NCBI GenBank assembly: GCA_035532295.1
Contig: DATKRH010000238.1
Span: 1-38,439, forward strand
Length of the DNA: 38,439 nt
Direction of reading: 5' to 3'
DNA from: DASUBV01 sp035532295
GTDB lineage: Bacteria > Actinomycetota > Actinomycetes > Streptosporangiales > Streptosporangiaceae
Below are positions 8,295 through 15,246 of the stretch, in pieces (the first letter of the stretch is position 1; each line of letters starts with the position of its first letter). The notes under the pieces were generated by a model. The model searched no databases. It had not been told where the DNA came from and was given only the letters and a program-made list of their open reading frames with translations. Both the position numbers and the translations under genes were made by a program.

Positions 8295-8576
8295 GCGAAA
8301 TCGGGGTCGTCGGGGCGGATGCCCCTAGCAGTGCGTCTCCAGGCGGCCCGTCACCGCGCGCGAAGAGCCCAGCCAGTTCGCGCTGCTCAATGTTGGAATC
8401 GAGGTACGCCCGCGCGCCGGCCAGGAACAGCTGCCAGGTACAGGCCGGCTACCCGTGTAGTGGTGGTAGAGGCTGCCGACGCTCGGGCCGGCGAGATCCG
8501 GGCCGGCGAGATCCGGCTGGCGGATCAGATACATAGGATTCCACTACGGCGCAGTCACCCGGAAGGCGTATCCGTC

Positions 8577-9617
8577 ATGACCGATAATCAGCCAGTTACC
8601 CCGCCCGACGCGCCGCCGGAGCCCGACCACCACGCCCCCGACCGGAACCTGGCCCTCGAGCTCGCGAGGGTGACCGAGGCGGCCGCGATGGCCTCGGCCC
8701 GGTGGGTCGGCCGGGGCGACAAGAACGGGGCCGACGGCGCGGCGGTCAACGCCATGCGACTGCTCATCAACACCGTGGCGATGAACGGAATCGTCGTCAT
8801 CGGCGAGGGCGAGAAGGACGCCGCGCCGATGCTCTTCAACGGGGAGCAGGTCGGTGACGGCAGCGGGCCGCTCTGCGACGTCGCGGTCGACCCCATTGAC
8901 GGCACACGGCTGGCCGCCAACGGCATGCCGGACGCGATCTCGGTGATCGCCGTCAGCGCCCGCGGCGCGATGTACGACCCGTCCGCCGTGTTCTACATGT
9001 CCAAGCTGGTAACGGGCCCGGCCGCCGCCGATGCCGTCGACCTCGAGGCGCCGCCCCGCGCTAACGTCGCGGCGGTGGCCCGCGCGAAGCACTGCTCGCC
9101 GCACGATGTCACCGTGATCATCCTGGACCGGCCGCGGCACGCCGATCTGATCACCGAGGTCCGCGAGACAGGCGCGCGGATCAAGCTGATCACCGACGGC
9201 GACGTCGCCGGCGCGATCATGGCCGCCCGCGAGGGCACGGGTATTGACCTGCTGCTGGGCGTCGGCGGCACGCCCGAGGGAGTCATCGCGGCGTGCGCGG
9301 TCAAGTGCCTGGGCGGCGTCATCCTCGGCAAGCTGGCGCCGCGTGACGACGCCGAGCGGGCCAAGGCACTGGCGGCGGGTCATGACCTGGACCGGGTGCT
9401 GACCACTGATGACCTGGTGGCCTCGGATGACGCGTTCTTCGCGGCGACCGGGATCACTAATGGCGAACTGCTGGCCGGCGTGCGGTACCGCGCGGGCGGC
9501 GCCACGACCCACTCGCTGGTCATGCGGGCCCGCTCGGGCACCGTTCGCACGATCTCCAGCGAGCATCAGCTCTGGAAGCTCCGGGCCTATAGTTCGGTCA
9601 ACTTCGACGGGGACTAG
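8577..9617 (+). CDS. glpX: Class II fructose-1,6-bisphosphatase (GlpX)
   Basis: Metal-dependent phosphatase of gluconeogenesis, converting fructose-1,6-bisphosphate to fructose-6-phosphate; GlpX is the usual FBPase of actinomycetes. Visible motifs are WVGRGDKNGADGAAV (~43-57), the metal/phosphate loop GEGEKDAAPM (~76-85), DPIDGTRLAANG (105-116) and LLLGVGGTPEGV. ATG 8577 (346 residues) is preceded by GGAAGG at 11 nt. The 282 nt between xseB and glpX contain a 15-nt motif (GGCCGGCGAGATCCG) in tandem near 8487-8517. The stop overlaps the stop of the convergent gene in a shared CTAG. Confidence 0.95.
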   Translation: MTDNQPVTPPDAPPEPDHHAPDRNLALELARVTEAAAMASARWVGRGDKNGADGAAVNAMRLLINTVAMNGIVVIGEGEKDAAPMLFNGEQVGDGSGPLCDVAVDPIDGTRLAANGMPDAISVIAVSARGAMYDPSAVFYMSKLVTGPAAADAVDLEAPPRANVAAVARAKHCSPHDVTVIILDRPRHADLITEVRETGARIKLITDGDVAGAIMAAREGTGIDLLLGVGGTPEGVIAACAVKCLGGVILGKLAPRDDAERAKALAAGHDLDRVLTTDDLVASDDAFFAATGITNGELLAGVRYRAGGATTHSLVMRARSGTVRTISSEHQLWKLRAYSSVNFDGD

Positions 9618-10273
9618 CTCGCGGCGCGACCGCGGCGGAGCGCCGTCCGCCAGCGGGACCGGCGCGGCGTGGTGGCCCGGATCATGCCGCCGACCGTGAC
9701 GGCCCGGATCTCGATGACCGGCAGTCCGGCCTCGGGCGGCGGCGGGCTGCCGCGGACCACCGGCCGGCGGACCACCTGCGGGCTGAGCACGGACCGGCTG
9801 AGCACGGACCGGCTGAGCACGGACCGGCTGAGCACGGACCGGCCGCTGACCTGGACCGCGACGCCCTCGGGCACGATCAGCTCCAGGCTGCCGAAGATCA
9901 CCGTCGCGTACACGACGGTGTGCTGGCTCTGCAGCAGCGCGGCCCGCAGGTCGAGCACGACCTCCCCGAAGATCGCCGTGACGGGAAAGCTGGCCGGGAC
10001 GACCCATCGCCCGTCGCGCCGCTCCCGGCGCAGCACCCCGGCGACCGCGAGGCGGTTATCCAGCCGGATCGGCTGCGCCGCCGGAGCGACGAGGTCGGTG
10101 GTGAGCGCGGTCAGCTCGCCGAGGGTGCGGGCCGCATGCGCCCGCTCGGCTCGCTCGGCGTGCTCGTCCAGGGTGAGCCGACCGTCGGCCGCCGCCTCGC
10201 TGAGCAAGGCGAAGACCCGCTCCCTGTCGGCGTCAGAGGCGCGCAGGTCGCGAGGAGCAGGACGGGATGCCAC
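9614..10273 (-). CDS. DUF1707 (SHOCT-like) protein with LiaF/DUF2154-like C-terminal region
   Basis: A 219-residue protein starting at GTG 10273. Residues 9-60 are a classic DUF1707 module (RASDADRERVFALLSEAAAD, LTLDEHAERAERAHAARTLG). The second half has short beta-rich segments (FGEVVLDLRAALL, VIFGSLELIVPEGVAVQV) resembling the beta-helical cell-wall-stress domain of LiaF/YvqF proteins. No membrane segment is present, so it may be soluble or a truncated relative. Four in-frame copies of RSVLS (9781-9840) interrupt the beta-rich region. Function unknown. Confidence 0.75.
   Translation of the reverse strand: MASRPAPRDLRASDADRERVFALLSEAAADGRLTLDEHAERAERAHAARTLGELTALTTDLVAPAAQPIRLDNRLAVAGVLRRERRDGRWVVPASFPVTAIFGEVVLDLRAALLQSQHTVVYATVIFGSLELIVPEGVAVQVSGRSVLSRSVLSRSVLSRSVLSPQVVRRPVVRGSPPPPEAGLPVIEIRAVTVGGMIRATTPRRSRWRTALRRGRAAS
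9781..9840. repeat. 15-bp tandem repeat, four perfect copies, in frame
   Basis: The unit GGCTGAGCACGGACC occurs four times without a mismatch inside the DUF1707 gene and encodes RSVLS repeated on the minus strand. Perfect identity implies recent expansion; the period keeps the frame. Confidence 0.95.
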
Positions 10274-10360
10274 AGCTCGAAGATACGCCCTGGCCAGCGG
10301 TGGCGAGCGCGGCGTCAGGTCCAGGTCGTGCCGCTGTCGGTGGAGATAGCTCGATCACGG

Positions 10361-10413
10361 CCAAGATTCTTGGTCCCAGGCCGGCGCAGTTGCCTGCCTC
10401 AGCGAAGCTGAGG
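10361..10413. promoter_or_regulatory. Two small palindromes between the DUF1707 and MFS genes
   Basis: CCAAGATTCTTGG (10361-10373) is a perfect palindrome around one central base, and CCTCAGC-GAA-GCTGAGG (10397-10413) is a perfect 7-bp hairpin with a GAA loop. They lie 88-140 nt upstream of the DUF1707 start. The first could be a regulator operator and the second a hairpin or terminator; neither is followed by a T-run. Confidence 0.35.
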
Positions 10414-10492
10414 AACGTGTCCAGCACCGGGGACCGGCCGAGGGCTCGCGGCCTCGTTCCCGGCGGAGGGCCCGCCATCCGCCTGTTAGTTT

Positions 10493-10511
10493 GTATCTAG
10501 CAAGTATCTAG
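10493..10511 (+). promoter_or_regulatory. Direct-repeat candidate operator ahead of the MFS/GS operon
   Basis: GTATCTAG-CAA-GTATCTAG is a perfect 8-bp direct repeat at an 11-bp period, about one helical turn. It sits in the only AT-rich stretch before the MFS gene, 17 nt from the start. It could be a regulator site; no regulator gene is adjacent. Confidence 0.4.
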
Positions 10512-10527
10512 GGGAGCGGAGAGCAAG

Positions 10528-12345
10528 TTGGGCGAGCCCGCGGACGGCGCCAGCGCCGGGCAGCGAGACGGCGTAACGGGCCGGGCGGGCCGCCGGGCCG
10601 GGCGGCCCAGCGGCCCGCCCGGTGACCGCTATAAGTGGCTGGCCCTGTCCAACACCACGCTCGGCATGCTCGCGGCCACCGTCAACGCCTCGATCGTGAT
10701 CATCTCCCTGCCGGCCATCTTCCGCGGCATCAAGCTGGACCCGCTCGCCCCCGGCAACGTCAGCTACCTGCTGTGGATGCTGATGGGCTACCTGGTCGTC
10801 ACCGCCGTCCTGGTCGTGACCCTGGGCCGCCTGGGTGACATCTACGGCCGGGTCAGGATGTACAACGCGGGCTTCACGATCTTCGCCCTCGGCGCGCTGG
10901 CACTGCCCTTTGACCCGTTCACGGGCGGTCCGGGCGCGCTGTGGCTGATCGGCTGGCGGGTCGTCCAGGCCGTCGGCGGGGCCATGCTGATGGCCAACGC
11001 GCCGGCCATTCTGACGGACGCGTTCCCGGCCAACCAGCGCGGCACGGCGATGGGCATCAACCAGGTGGCCGGCATCTCCGGCCAGTTCATCGGACTGATT
11101 CTCGGCGGCGTGCTCGCGGCCATCAACTGGCGGCTGGTCTTCATCGTCTCGGTGCCGATCGGCATCGGAGGCGCCATCTGGTCCTACCTGAGCCTGCGCG
11201 AGATCGGCGCCCGCACCCAGGCCCGGATCGACTGGATCGGCAACGTGACGTTCGCGCTCGGCCTGGTCGGGCTGCTCACCGGCATCACCTACGGCATCCA
11301 GCCTTACGGCGGCCACAGCATGGGCTGGACCAGCCCGGTCGTGCTGAGCGGCCTGATCGGCGGCGCGGCGCTCCTGATCGCGTTCTGCGTCATCGAGATG
11401 CGGGCGGCCAGCCCGATGTTCGACCTGCGGCTGATGAAGATCCGGGCGTTCGCCGCCGGCGTCGGCGCCACGCTGCTCGCCTCGATCGCCCGCGGCGGCC
11501 TTCAGTTCATGCTGATCATCTGGCTGCAGGGCATCTGGCTGCCGCTGCACGGCTACGCGTTCAAGGACACCCCGCTCTGGTCGGGTATCTACCTGCTGGC
11601 GCTCACCTGCGGCTTCGTTTTCTCCGGGCCGGTCTCGGGCTGGCTGTCGGACCGGCACGGGGCCCGGGCCTTCGCCTCCGGCGGGCTGGTCGTCTCGGCC
11701 GCCGCGTTCGGCGGCCTGCTGCTGATTCCCACCAACTTCAGCTACCCCGAGTTCGCCGCGCTGATCTTCGTGGCCGGCGCCGGCATGGGCCTGTTCTCCG
11801 CCCCGAACGCGGCCGCGATCATGAACAGCGTCCCGGCCCGGCAGCGCGGCGCGGCCTCGGGGATGCTGGCCACGTTCCAGAACTCCGGATTCGTGCTGTC
11901 CATCGGCATCTTCTTCTCGCTGATGATCGCGGGCCTCGCCGCCACCCTGCCGTCCTCGCTGCTGCGCGGCCTCACCGCCCAGGGGGTCCCGGCCGGGATC
12001 GCCCACCAGGTCGGGCAGCTGCCGCCGGTCGGCAGCCTGTTCGCGGCGTTCCTCGGCTACAACCCCATCAAGCAGCTGCTCGCGCCGACGGGCGTGCTGG
12101 CCAAGCTGCCGCCCGCCAACGCCGCGAAGCTGACCGGCAAGAGCTTCTTCCCGCAGCTGATCTCCCAGCCCTTCCACCACGGCCTGGTCATCGTGTTCAC
12201 CATGGCCATGATCGTGCTGTTCATCGCGGCGGCCGCGTCGCTGATGCGCGGCGGCCGGTACGTGCACGATGAGCAGGTGACGGCCGCCACCGTCGCGGCA
12301 GCGGGGCGAGCTGTACGGGTCAGCGACGGCCGTGCTAAACCCTGA
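10528..12345 (+). CDS. MFS drug/metabolite exporter, DHA2-like, 14 membrane segments
   Basis: A 605-residue proton-coupled exporter. After a basic disordered N-terminus (~35 residues) come many hydrophobic helices. The loop 2-3 motif is LGRLGDIYGRVRMYNAG and motif C is in GISGQFIGLILGGVLA, with the motif A repeat GWLSDRHGARAF in the second half. A long extra loop lies near the C-terminus (QLPPVGSLFAAFLGYNPIKQ). The TTG start at 10528 is preceded by GGAGAG 5 nt away. Its stop is 3 nt before the glutamine-synthetase-like gene, so they are almost certainly one operon. The substrate is unknown; an amine or glutamyl-amine is an inference from the partner. Confidence 0.85.
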   Translation: MGEPADGASAGQRDGVTGRAGRRAGRPSGPPGDRYKWLALSNTTLGMLAATVNASIVIISLPAIFRGIKLDPLAPGNVSYLLWMLMGYLVVTAVLVVTLGRLGDIYGRVRMYNAGFTIFALGALALPFDPFTGGPGALWLIGWRVVQAVGGAMLMANAPAILTDAFPANQRGTAMGINQVAGISGQFIGLILGGVLAAINWRLVFIVSVPIGIGGAIWSYLSLREIGARTQARIDWIGNVTFALGLVGLLTGITYGIQPYGGHSMGWTSPVVLSGLIGGAALLIAFCVIEMRAASPMFDLRLMKIRAFAAGVGATLLASIARGGLQFMLIIWLQGIWLPLHGYAFKDTPLWSGIYLLALTCGFVFSGPVSGWLSDRHGARAFASGGLVVSAAAFGGLLLIPTNFSYPEFAALIFVAGAGMGLFSAPNAAAIMNSVPARQRGAASGMLATFQNSGFVLSIGIFFSLMIAGLAATLPSSLLRGLTAQGVPAGIAHQVGQLPPVGSLFAAFLGYNPIKQLLAPTGVLAKLPPANAAKLTGKSFFPQLISQPFHHGLVIVFTMAMIVLFIAAAASLMRGGRYVHDEQVTAATVAAAGRAVRVSDGRAKP

Positions 12346-12348
12346 CTC

Positions 12349-13860
12349 ATGACATCAGGGACCTCAGGAACCTCCGAAACCTCGGCAGCCCCCGGCGCGT
12401 CGCAGACCGGCGCGTCGCAGACCGGCGCGTCGCAGACCGGCGCGTCGCAGACCGGCGCGTCGCAGACCGGCGCGTCGCAGACCGATGCCAAGCACGCGAC
12501 CGAGGCCGCCCTCGCCGCGGCCGACGCAGACGGGCTGCAGCTCGTGCGGTTCCTGTACGCCGACCACGGCGGGATCATCCGGGGGAAGGCCGCTACCCGG
12601 CAGTTCCTCGCCGAGCGCATCGCCAGCGGGATCGGCCACACGGTGGCCATGATGGCCATGTCGATGCTGGACTCGCTGCAGCCCGTGGACGGGATGGGCC
12701 CGGTCGGCGAGATCCGGCTCCGGCCGGACCCGGCGACCCTGGTGCCGCTCCCCTACGCGCCCGGCGCCGGCGCGATGCTGGCGGACCAGGTCCAGGCCGA
12801 CGGGCAGCCCTGGGACGGCTGCGCCCGGACCTTCCTGCGCCAGGCCATCGCCGCCCTTGCCGCCGAGGGCTACGCCATGTCGGCCTCGTTCGAGCCAGAG
12901 TTCACGCTCGGCCGGCGGACGGCCGACCCCGAAGGCGGCCCGGACCGGCTCATCCCGGTCGATGACAGCCTCTGCTACTCGGGCACCGGCTTCAGCATCG
13001 CCCACGACTACATCATCGACCTGGTGGCCGCGCTGCGAGCGCAGGGCCTGGAGGTCGAGCACTACTACCCGGAACTCGGCCACGGCCAGCAGGAGGTGGT
13101 GGTCCGGTACGCTCCCGCGCTGCGGGCCGCCGACAACCACGTGCTGTACCGGGAGACCGTGCGCGGCGTCGCGTTCCGGCACGGCCTGTGGGCCAGCCTC
13201 GCGCCCAAGCCCATCCCGGATCAGGCCGGCAACGGCACCCACGTGCATGCCTCGCTGACCGAGCTGGCGACCGGCCGGGCCGTGTTCGCCGATCCCGCCG
13301 GCCGGTACGGCCTGTCGGCGACCGGTTACCACTTCATCGGCGGCCTGCTGGCCCACCTGCCCGCGCTCGTGGCACTGACCTGCGGCAGCGTCAACAGCTA
13401 CCGGCGGCTGCAGCCACAGTTCTGGAGCAGCGCGTTCACGATCTACGGGATGGACAACCGGGAGGCGGCCGTGCGGATCTGCTCGCCGCTGGGCAGCGAC
13501 TCCGGCAGCTCGGTGAACCTCGAGCTCAAGCCGTCCGATTCCAGCGCCAATCCCTACCTGGCCCTCGGCGCGGTCATCCACGCCGGCCTGGACGGCATCC
13601 GCCGCCAGCTCGATCCCGGCGAGCCAGTCAACGTCGACCCGTCCACCCTCTCCGATGCGCAGCGCGCGGCCCTGGGCGCCCATCGCCTCCCCCAGACGCT
13701 CGACGCCGCCCTAGATGCCCTGGAGGCGGACAAGCTGCTCATGTCGGCGCTCGGGTCGCTGCGGTCCACCGCCTACCTGGCGGTCAAGCGCTCCGAGGCG
13801 GCCGCCTTCGCCGAGCACGACACCGCCTGGGAATGCTTCCAGCACTTCACCAAGATCTGA
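12349..13860 (+). CDS. Glutamine-synthetase-family ligase (gamma-glutamylamide synthetase type)
   Basis: A 503-residue member of the glutamine synthetase fold, which makes gamma-glutamyl amides by ATP-dependent phosphorylation of the glutamate gamma-carboxyl. Active-site signatures are present: FEPEFTL (metal Glu pair), GHGQQEVVV, GNGTHVHASL, SVNSYRRLQP and NREAAVRI. The short beta-grasp N-terminal domain (QLVRFLYADHGGIIRGKA) and lack of the adenylylation-region sequence suggest a GlnA3/GlnA4-like ligase acting on an amine rather than housekeeping GlnA. The N-terminal tail carries six perfect GASQT repeats. Coupled to the MFS gene 3 nt upstream. Substrate not determinable. Confidence 0.85.
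   Translation: MTSGTSGTSETSAAPGASQTGASQTGASQTGASQTGASQTGASQTDAKHATEAALAAADADGLQLVRFLYADHGGIIRGKAATRQFLAERIASGIGHTVAMMAMSMLDSLQPVDGMGPVGEIRLRPDPATLVPLPYAPGAGAMLADQVQADGQPWDGCARTFLRQAIAALAAEGYAMSASFEPEFTLGRRTADPEGGPDRLIPVDDSLCYSGTGFSIAHDYIIDLVAALRAQGLEVEHYYPELGHGQQEVVVRYAPALRAADNHVLYRETVRGVAFRHGLWASLAPKPIPDQAGNGTHVHASLTELATGRAVFADPAGRYGLSATGYHFIGGLLAHLPALVALTCGSVNSYRRLQPQFWSSAFTIYGMDNREAAVRICSPLGSDSGSSVNLELKPSDSSANPYLALGAVIHAGLDGIRRQLDPGEPVNVDPSTLSDAQRAALGAHRLPQTLDAALDALEADKLLMSALGSLRSTAYLAVKRSEAAAFAEHDTAWECFQHFTKI
12394..12483. repeat. 15-bp tandem repeat, six perfect copies, in frame
   Basis: Unit GGCGCGTCGCAGACC repeated six times without mismatch, encoding GASQT six times in the disordered N-terminus of the glutamine-synthetase-like protein. 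Likely length-variable between strains. Confidence 0.97.
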
Positions 13861-13942
13861 GCCTCGGCGCGGGGGCGGCGTCAGATCGGCAGGCTACTCG
13901 GGAATTATGCGCACGCCGACGGCGACCCAGCCAGGATCTCGC

Positions 13943-13965
13943 GACGTGGACCTGCGGCCCACGTC
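13943..13965. terminator. Hairpin downstream of the MFS/GS operon
   Basis: GACGTGG-N9-CCACGTC, 82 nt after the GS stop, with no T-run. It is a possible terminator or boundary structure; nothing else is seen between the GS gene and the vapBC promoter. Confidence 0.3.
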
Positions 13966-14053
13966 TGCGGTCGCGATTCCTCCTCCTGCGCCTGAGAGCC
14001 ATGCGCCAGGACCCGCTCGGCGGCAGCGTTCGAAATACCTGGGTCCGGACGGC

Positions 14054-14082
14054 TTGAGTCGTAAGACGGATTGTCTTACAAT
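14054..14082 (+). promoter_or_regulatory. Leaderless vapBC promoter with overlapping operator palindrome
   Basis: TTGAGT (14054-14059) and TACAAT (14077-14082) are separated by exactly 17 nt. A perfect inverted repeat GTAAGAC-N5-GTCTTAC (14061-14079) fills the spacer and overlaps the -10. The ATG of vapB is at 14089, 7 nt after the -10, where transcription should begin, and there is no ribosome site. This points to a leaderless mRNA and repression by promoter occlusion. Confidence 0.7.
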
Positions 14083-14088
14083 TCTCCC

Positions 14089-14322
14089 ATGGCCGAGACC
14101 ATTACGATTCGCACCGACGTCGCCACCGAGCATGCGCTAGACGTCCTCACCCACGACGGCACCTCGCGGTCCGCCGCTATCCGGCAGGCAGTCCTGGAAT
14201 CTGCCGCGCGCCGCGAGCGGGCGGCGCAGATGCGCCGGGCCGTCCTGCGGATGAACCTCGGCGACCCGGACGGGGTCAACGTTGCCGACGAGCTATCCCG
14301 AGCGCGCGACGACGAGCGCTGA
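14089..14322 (+). CDS. vapB: VapB-type ribbon-helix-helix antitoxin
   Basis: A 77-residue antitoxin. MAETITIRTDVATEHALDVL forms the RHH strand and first helix, and TSRSAAIRQAVLESAARRER the second; the acidic C-terminal tail (VADELSRARDDER) should wrap the toxin. ATG 14089 is preferred over an in-frame TTG at 14071 because that TTG lies inside the -10/operator region. Its stop overlaps the toxin start by 1 nt (TGATG). The adjacent palindrome at 14061-14079 is its likely operator. Confidence 0.85.
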   Translation: MAETITIRTDVATEHALDVLTHDGTSRSAAIRQAVLESAARRERAAQMRRAVLRMNLGDPDGVNVADELSRARDDER

Positions 14323-14714
14323 TGATCTACCTCGACTCAGCTGCGGTCGTCAAGCTCGCCCACGCCGAAGCCGAGTCAGACGCGCTCCGTGACTGGCTGA
14401 AGAAGCGTTCGGATCTCGGCTGGGTCAGCTCGGTACTGGCGGAGGTCGAGTCCTTCCGGGCGCTTGCCCGGCACGCCCCCGACGCCATCCGCCGGCTGCC
14501 TCCCGTGCTGGATCTCATCGAGCTCGTGGATCTCGACGCGGGTATCAGAATGCTCGCGCAGACCATTGCACCCGCGAGCGTTCGCAGCCTCGATGCCATC
14601 CACCTCGCGACGGCGATGCGCATGGGGCGGGAGGTGACGTCGTTCGTAACCTACGACGAGGGGCTCGCCGACGCCGCTGTCGCGGCAGGCCTGCCCCTCG
14701 ATACGCCGGCATAA
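14322..14714 (+). CDS. vapC: VapC-type PIN-domain ribonuclease toxin
   Basis: A 130-residue PIN toxin. Conserved acids are visible in MIYLDSAAVVKL (Asp5), SSVLAEVESFRAL (the E-x-E-type site near residue 40), SLDAIHLATA and VTYDEGLADAA near the C-terminus. It starts on the last base of the vapB stop, so the pair is co-translated. Only 7 nt after its stop begins a fragment matching the 3' end of the glutamine-synthetase-like gene. It differs clearly from the PIN toxin at 28-399. Confidence 0.9.
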   Translation: MIYLDSAAVVKLAHAEAESDALRDWLKKRSDLGWVSSVLAEVESFRALARHAPDAIRRLPPVLDLIELVDLDAGIRMLAQTIAPASVRSLDAIHLATAMRMGREVTSFVTYDEGLADAAVAAGLPLDTPA

Positions 14715-14721
14715 TGCCCCG

Positions 14722-14757
14722 GCCTGGGACTACTTCGAGCCCTTCACCACGGTCTGA
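14722..14757 (+). pseudogene. Orphan 3' end of a glutamine-synthetase-like gene
   Basis: The last 12 codons of a GS-type gene with its stop: this encodes AWDYFEPFTTV, and the intact gene ends AWECFQHFTKI. The DNA agrees at 30 of 36 positions with 13825-13860, in the same orientation, including the stop codon. No other GS sequence precedes it; vapC ends 7 nt upstream. It is either a remnant of a second GS gene or the displaced 3' end left by an insertion. Confidence 0.6.
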
Positions 14758-14816
14758 CCATGGCCAGGCTCGCGCAGGGGCTCGCCAGGATGGTCGGAGA
14801 GGCGGAGGATGGCGGT

Positions 14817-15185
14817 ATGAGTGGTAGCGGGCCGCAGGGCAATCCGGAGCCGGCGGAGGCGATGGCGGCGGCATTCACCAGCTTTACCCGGGCGGTGAAG
14901 GAACTCGCCGGGAGCTTGCGGCCAGTGCTCGCCGAGAGCTTCCGGCCGGTGGCGCAGACGCTGGCGAAGATCGCCGCGGACCCGCGTGTCCAGGCCGCCA
15001 TCGCCGCCGACCGCGAGCCCGGCCGGACCGGCTGCCACTGCCTGTGCGCGGCGGTGCACCGCGACGATCCGGGTATCTGCGATGGCGAGTCGGTCGCCAC
15101 GGTGCAGATCAGCGGGATGAACGTGCCGATGTGCGCGCCGTGCCAGGCGGCCCGCGCCGCCTCGAAGCTATCCCGGCCGGCCTGA
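14817..15185 (+). CDS. Small Cys/His-rich protein, possible zinc-binding, unknown function
   Basis: A 122-residue protein not recognised by name. The first 70 residues are helical and Ala-rich (AAFTSFTRAVKELAGSLRPV). The C-terminus carries CHCLC (73-77), His81, PGICDG (Cys88) and MCAPC (106-109), a spacing that could bind one or two zinc ions. ATG 14817 is chosen because GGAGG lies 9 nt upstream; an in-frame ATG at 14760 has no such site. It is the only + gene between vapBC and the minus-strand proAB pair. Confidence 0.65.
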   Translation: MSGSGPQGNPEPAEAMAAAFTSFTRAVKELAGSLRPVLAESFRPVAQTLAKIAADPRVQAAIAADREPGRTGCHCLCAAVHRDDPGICDGESVATVQISGMNVPMCAPCQAARAASKLSRPA

Positions 15186-15246
15186 CGGCCGACCGCGCTG
15201 CCAGCGCGTCCGGCAGCGCCCCTGCTCAGGCTGCTCTCGCCGCGAG

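Noticed and set aside
10486..12267. Long minus-strand open frame opposite the MFS exporter
   Set aside because: It is charged, low-complexity and without domains, as expected of the complement of a GC-rich gene.
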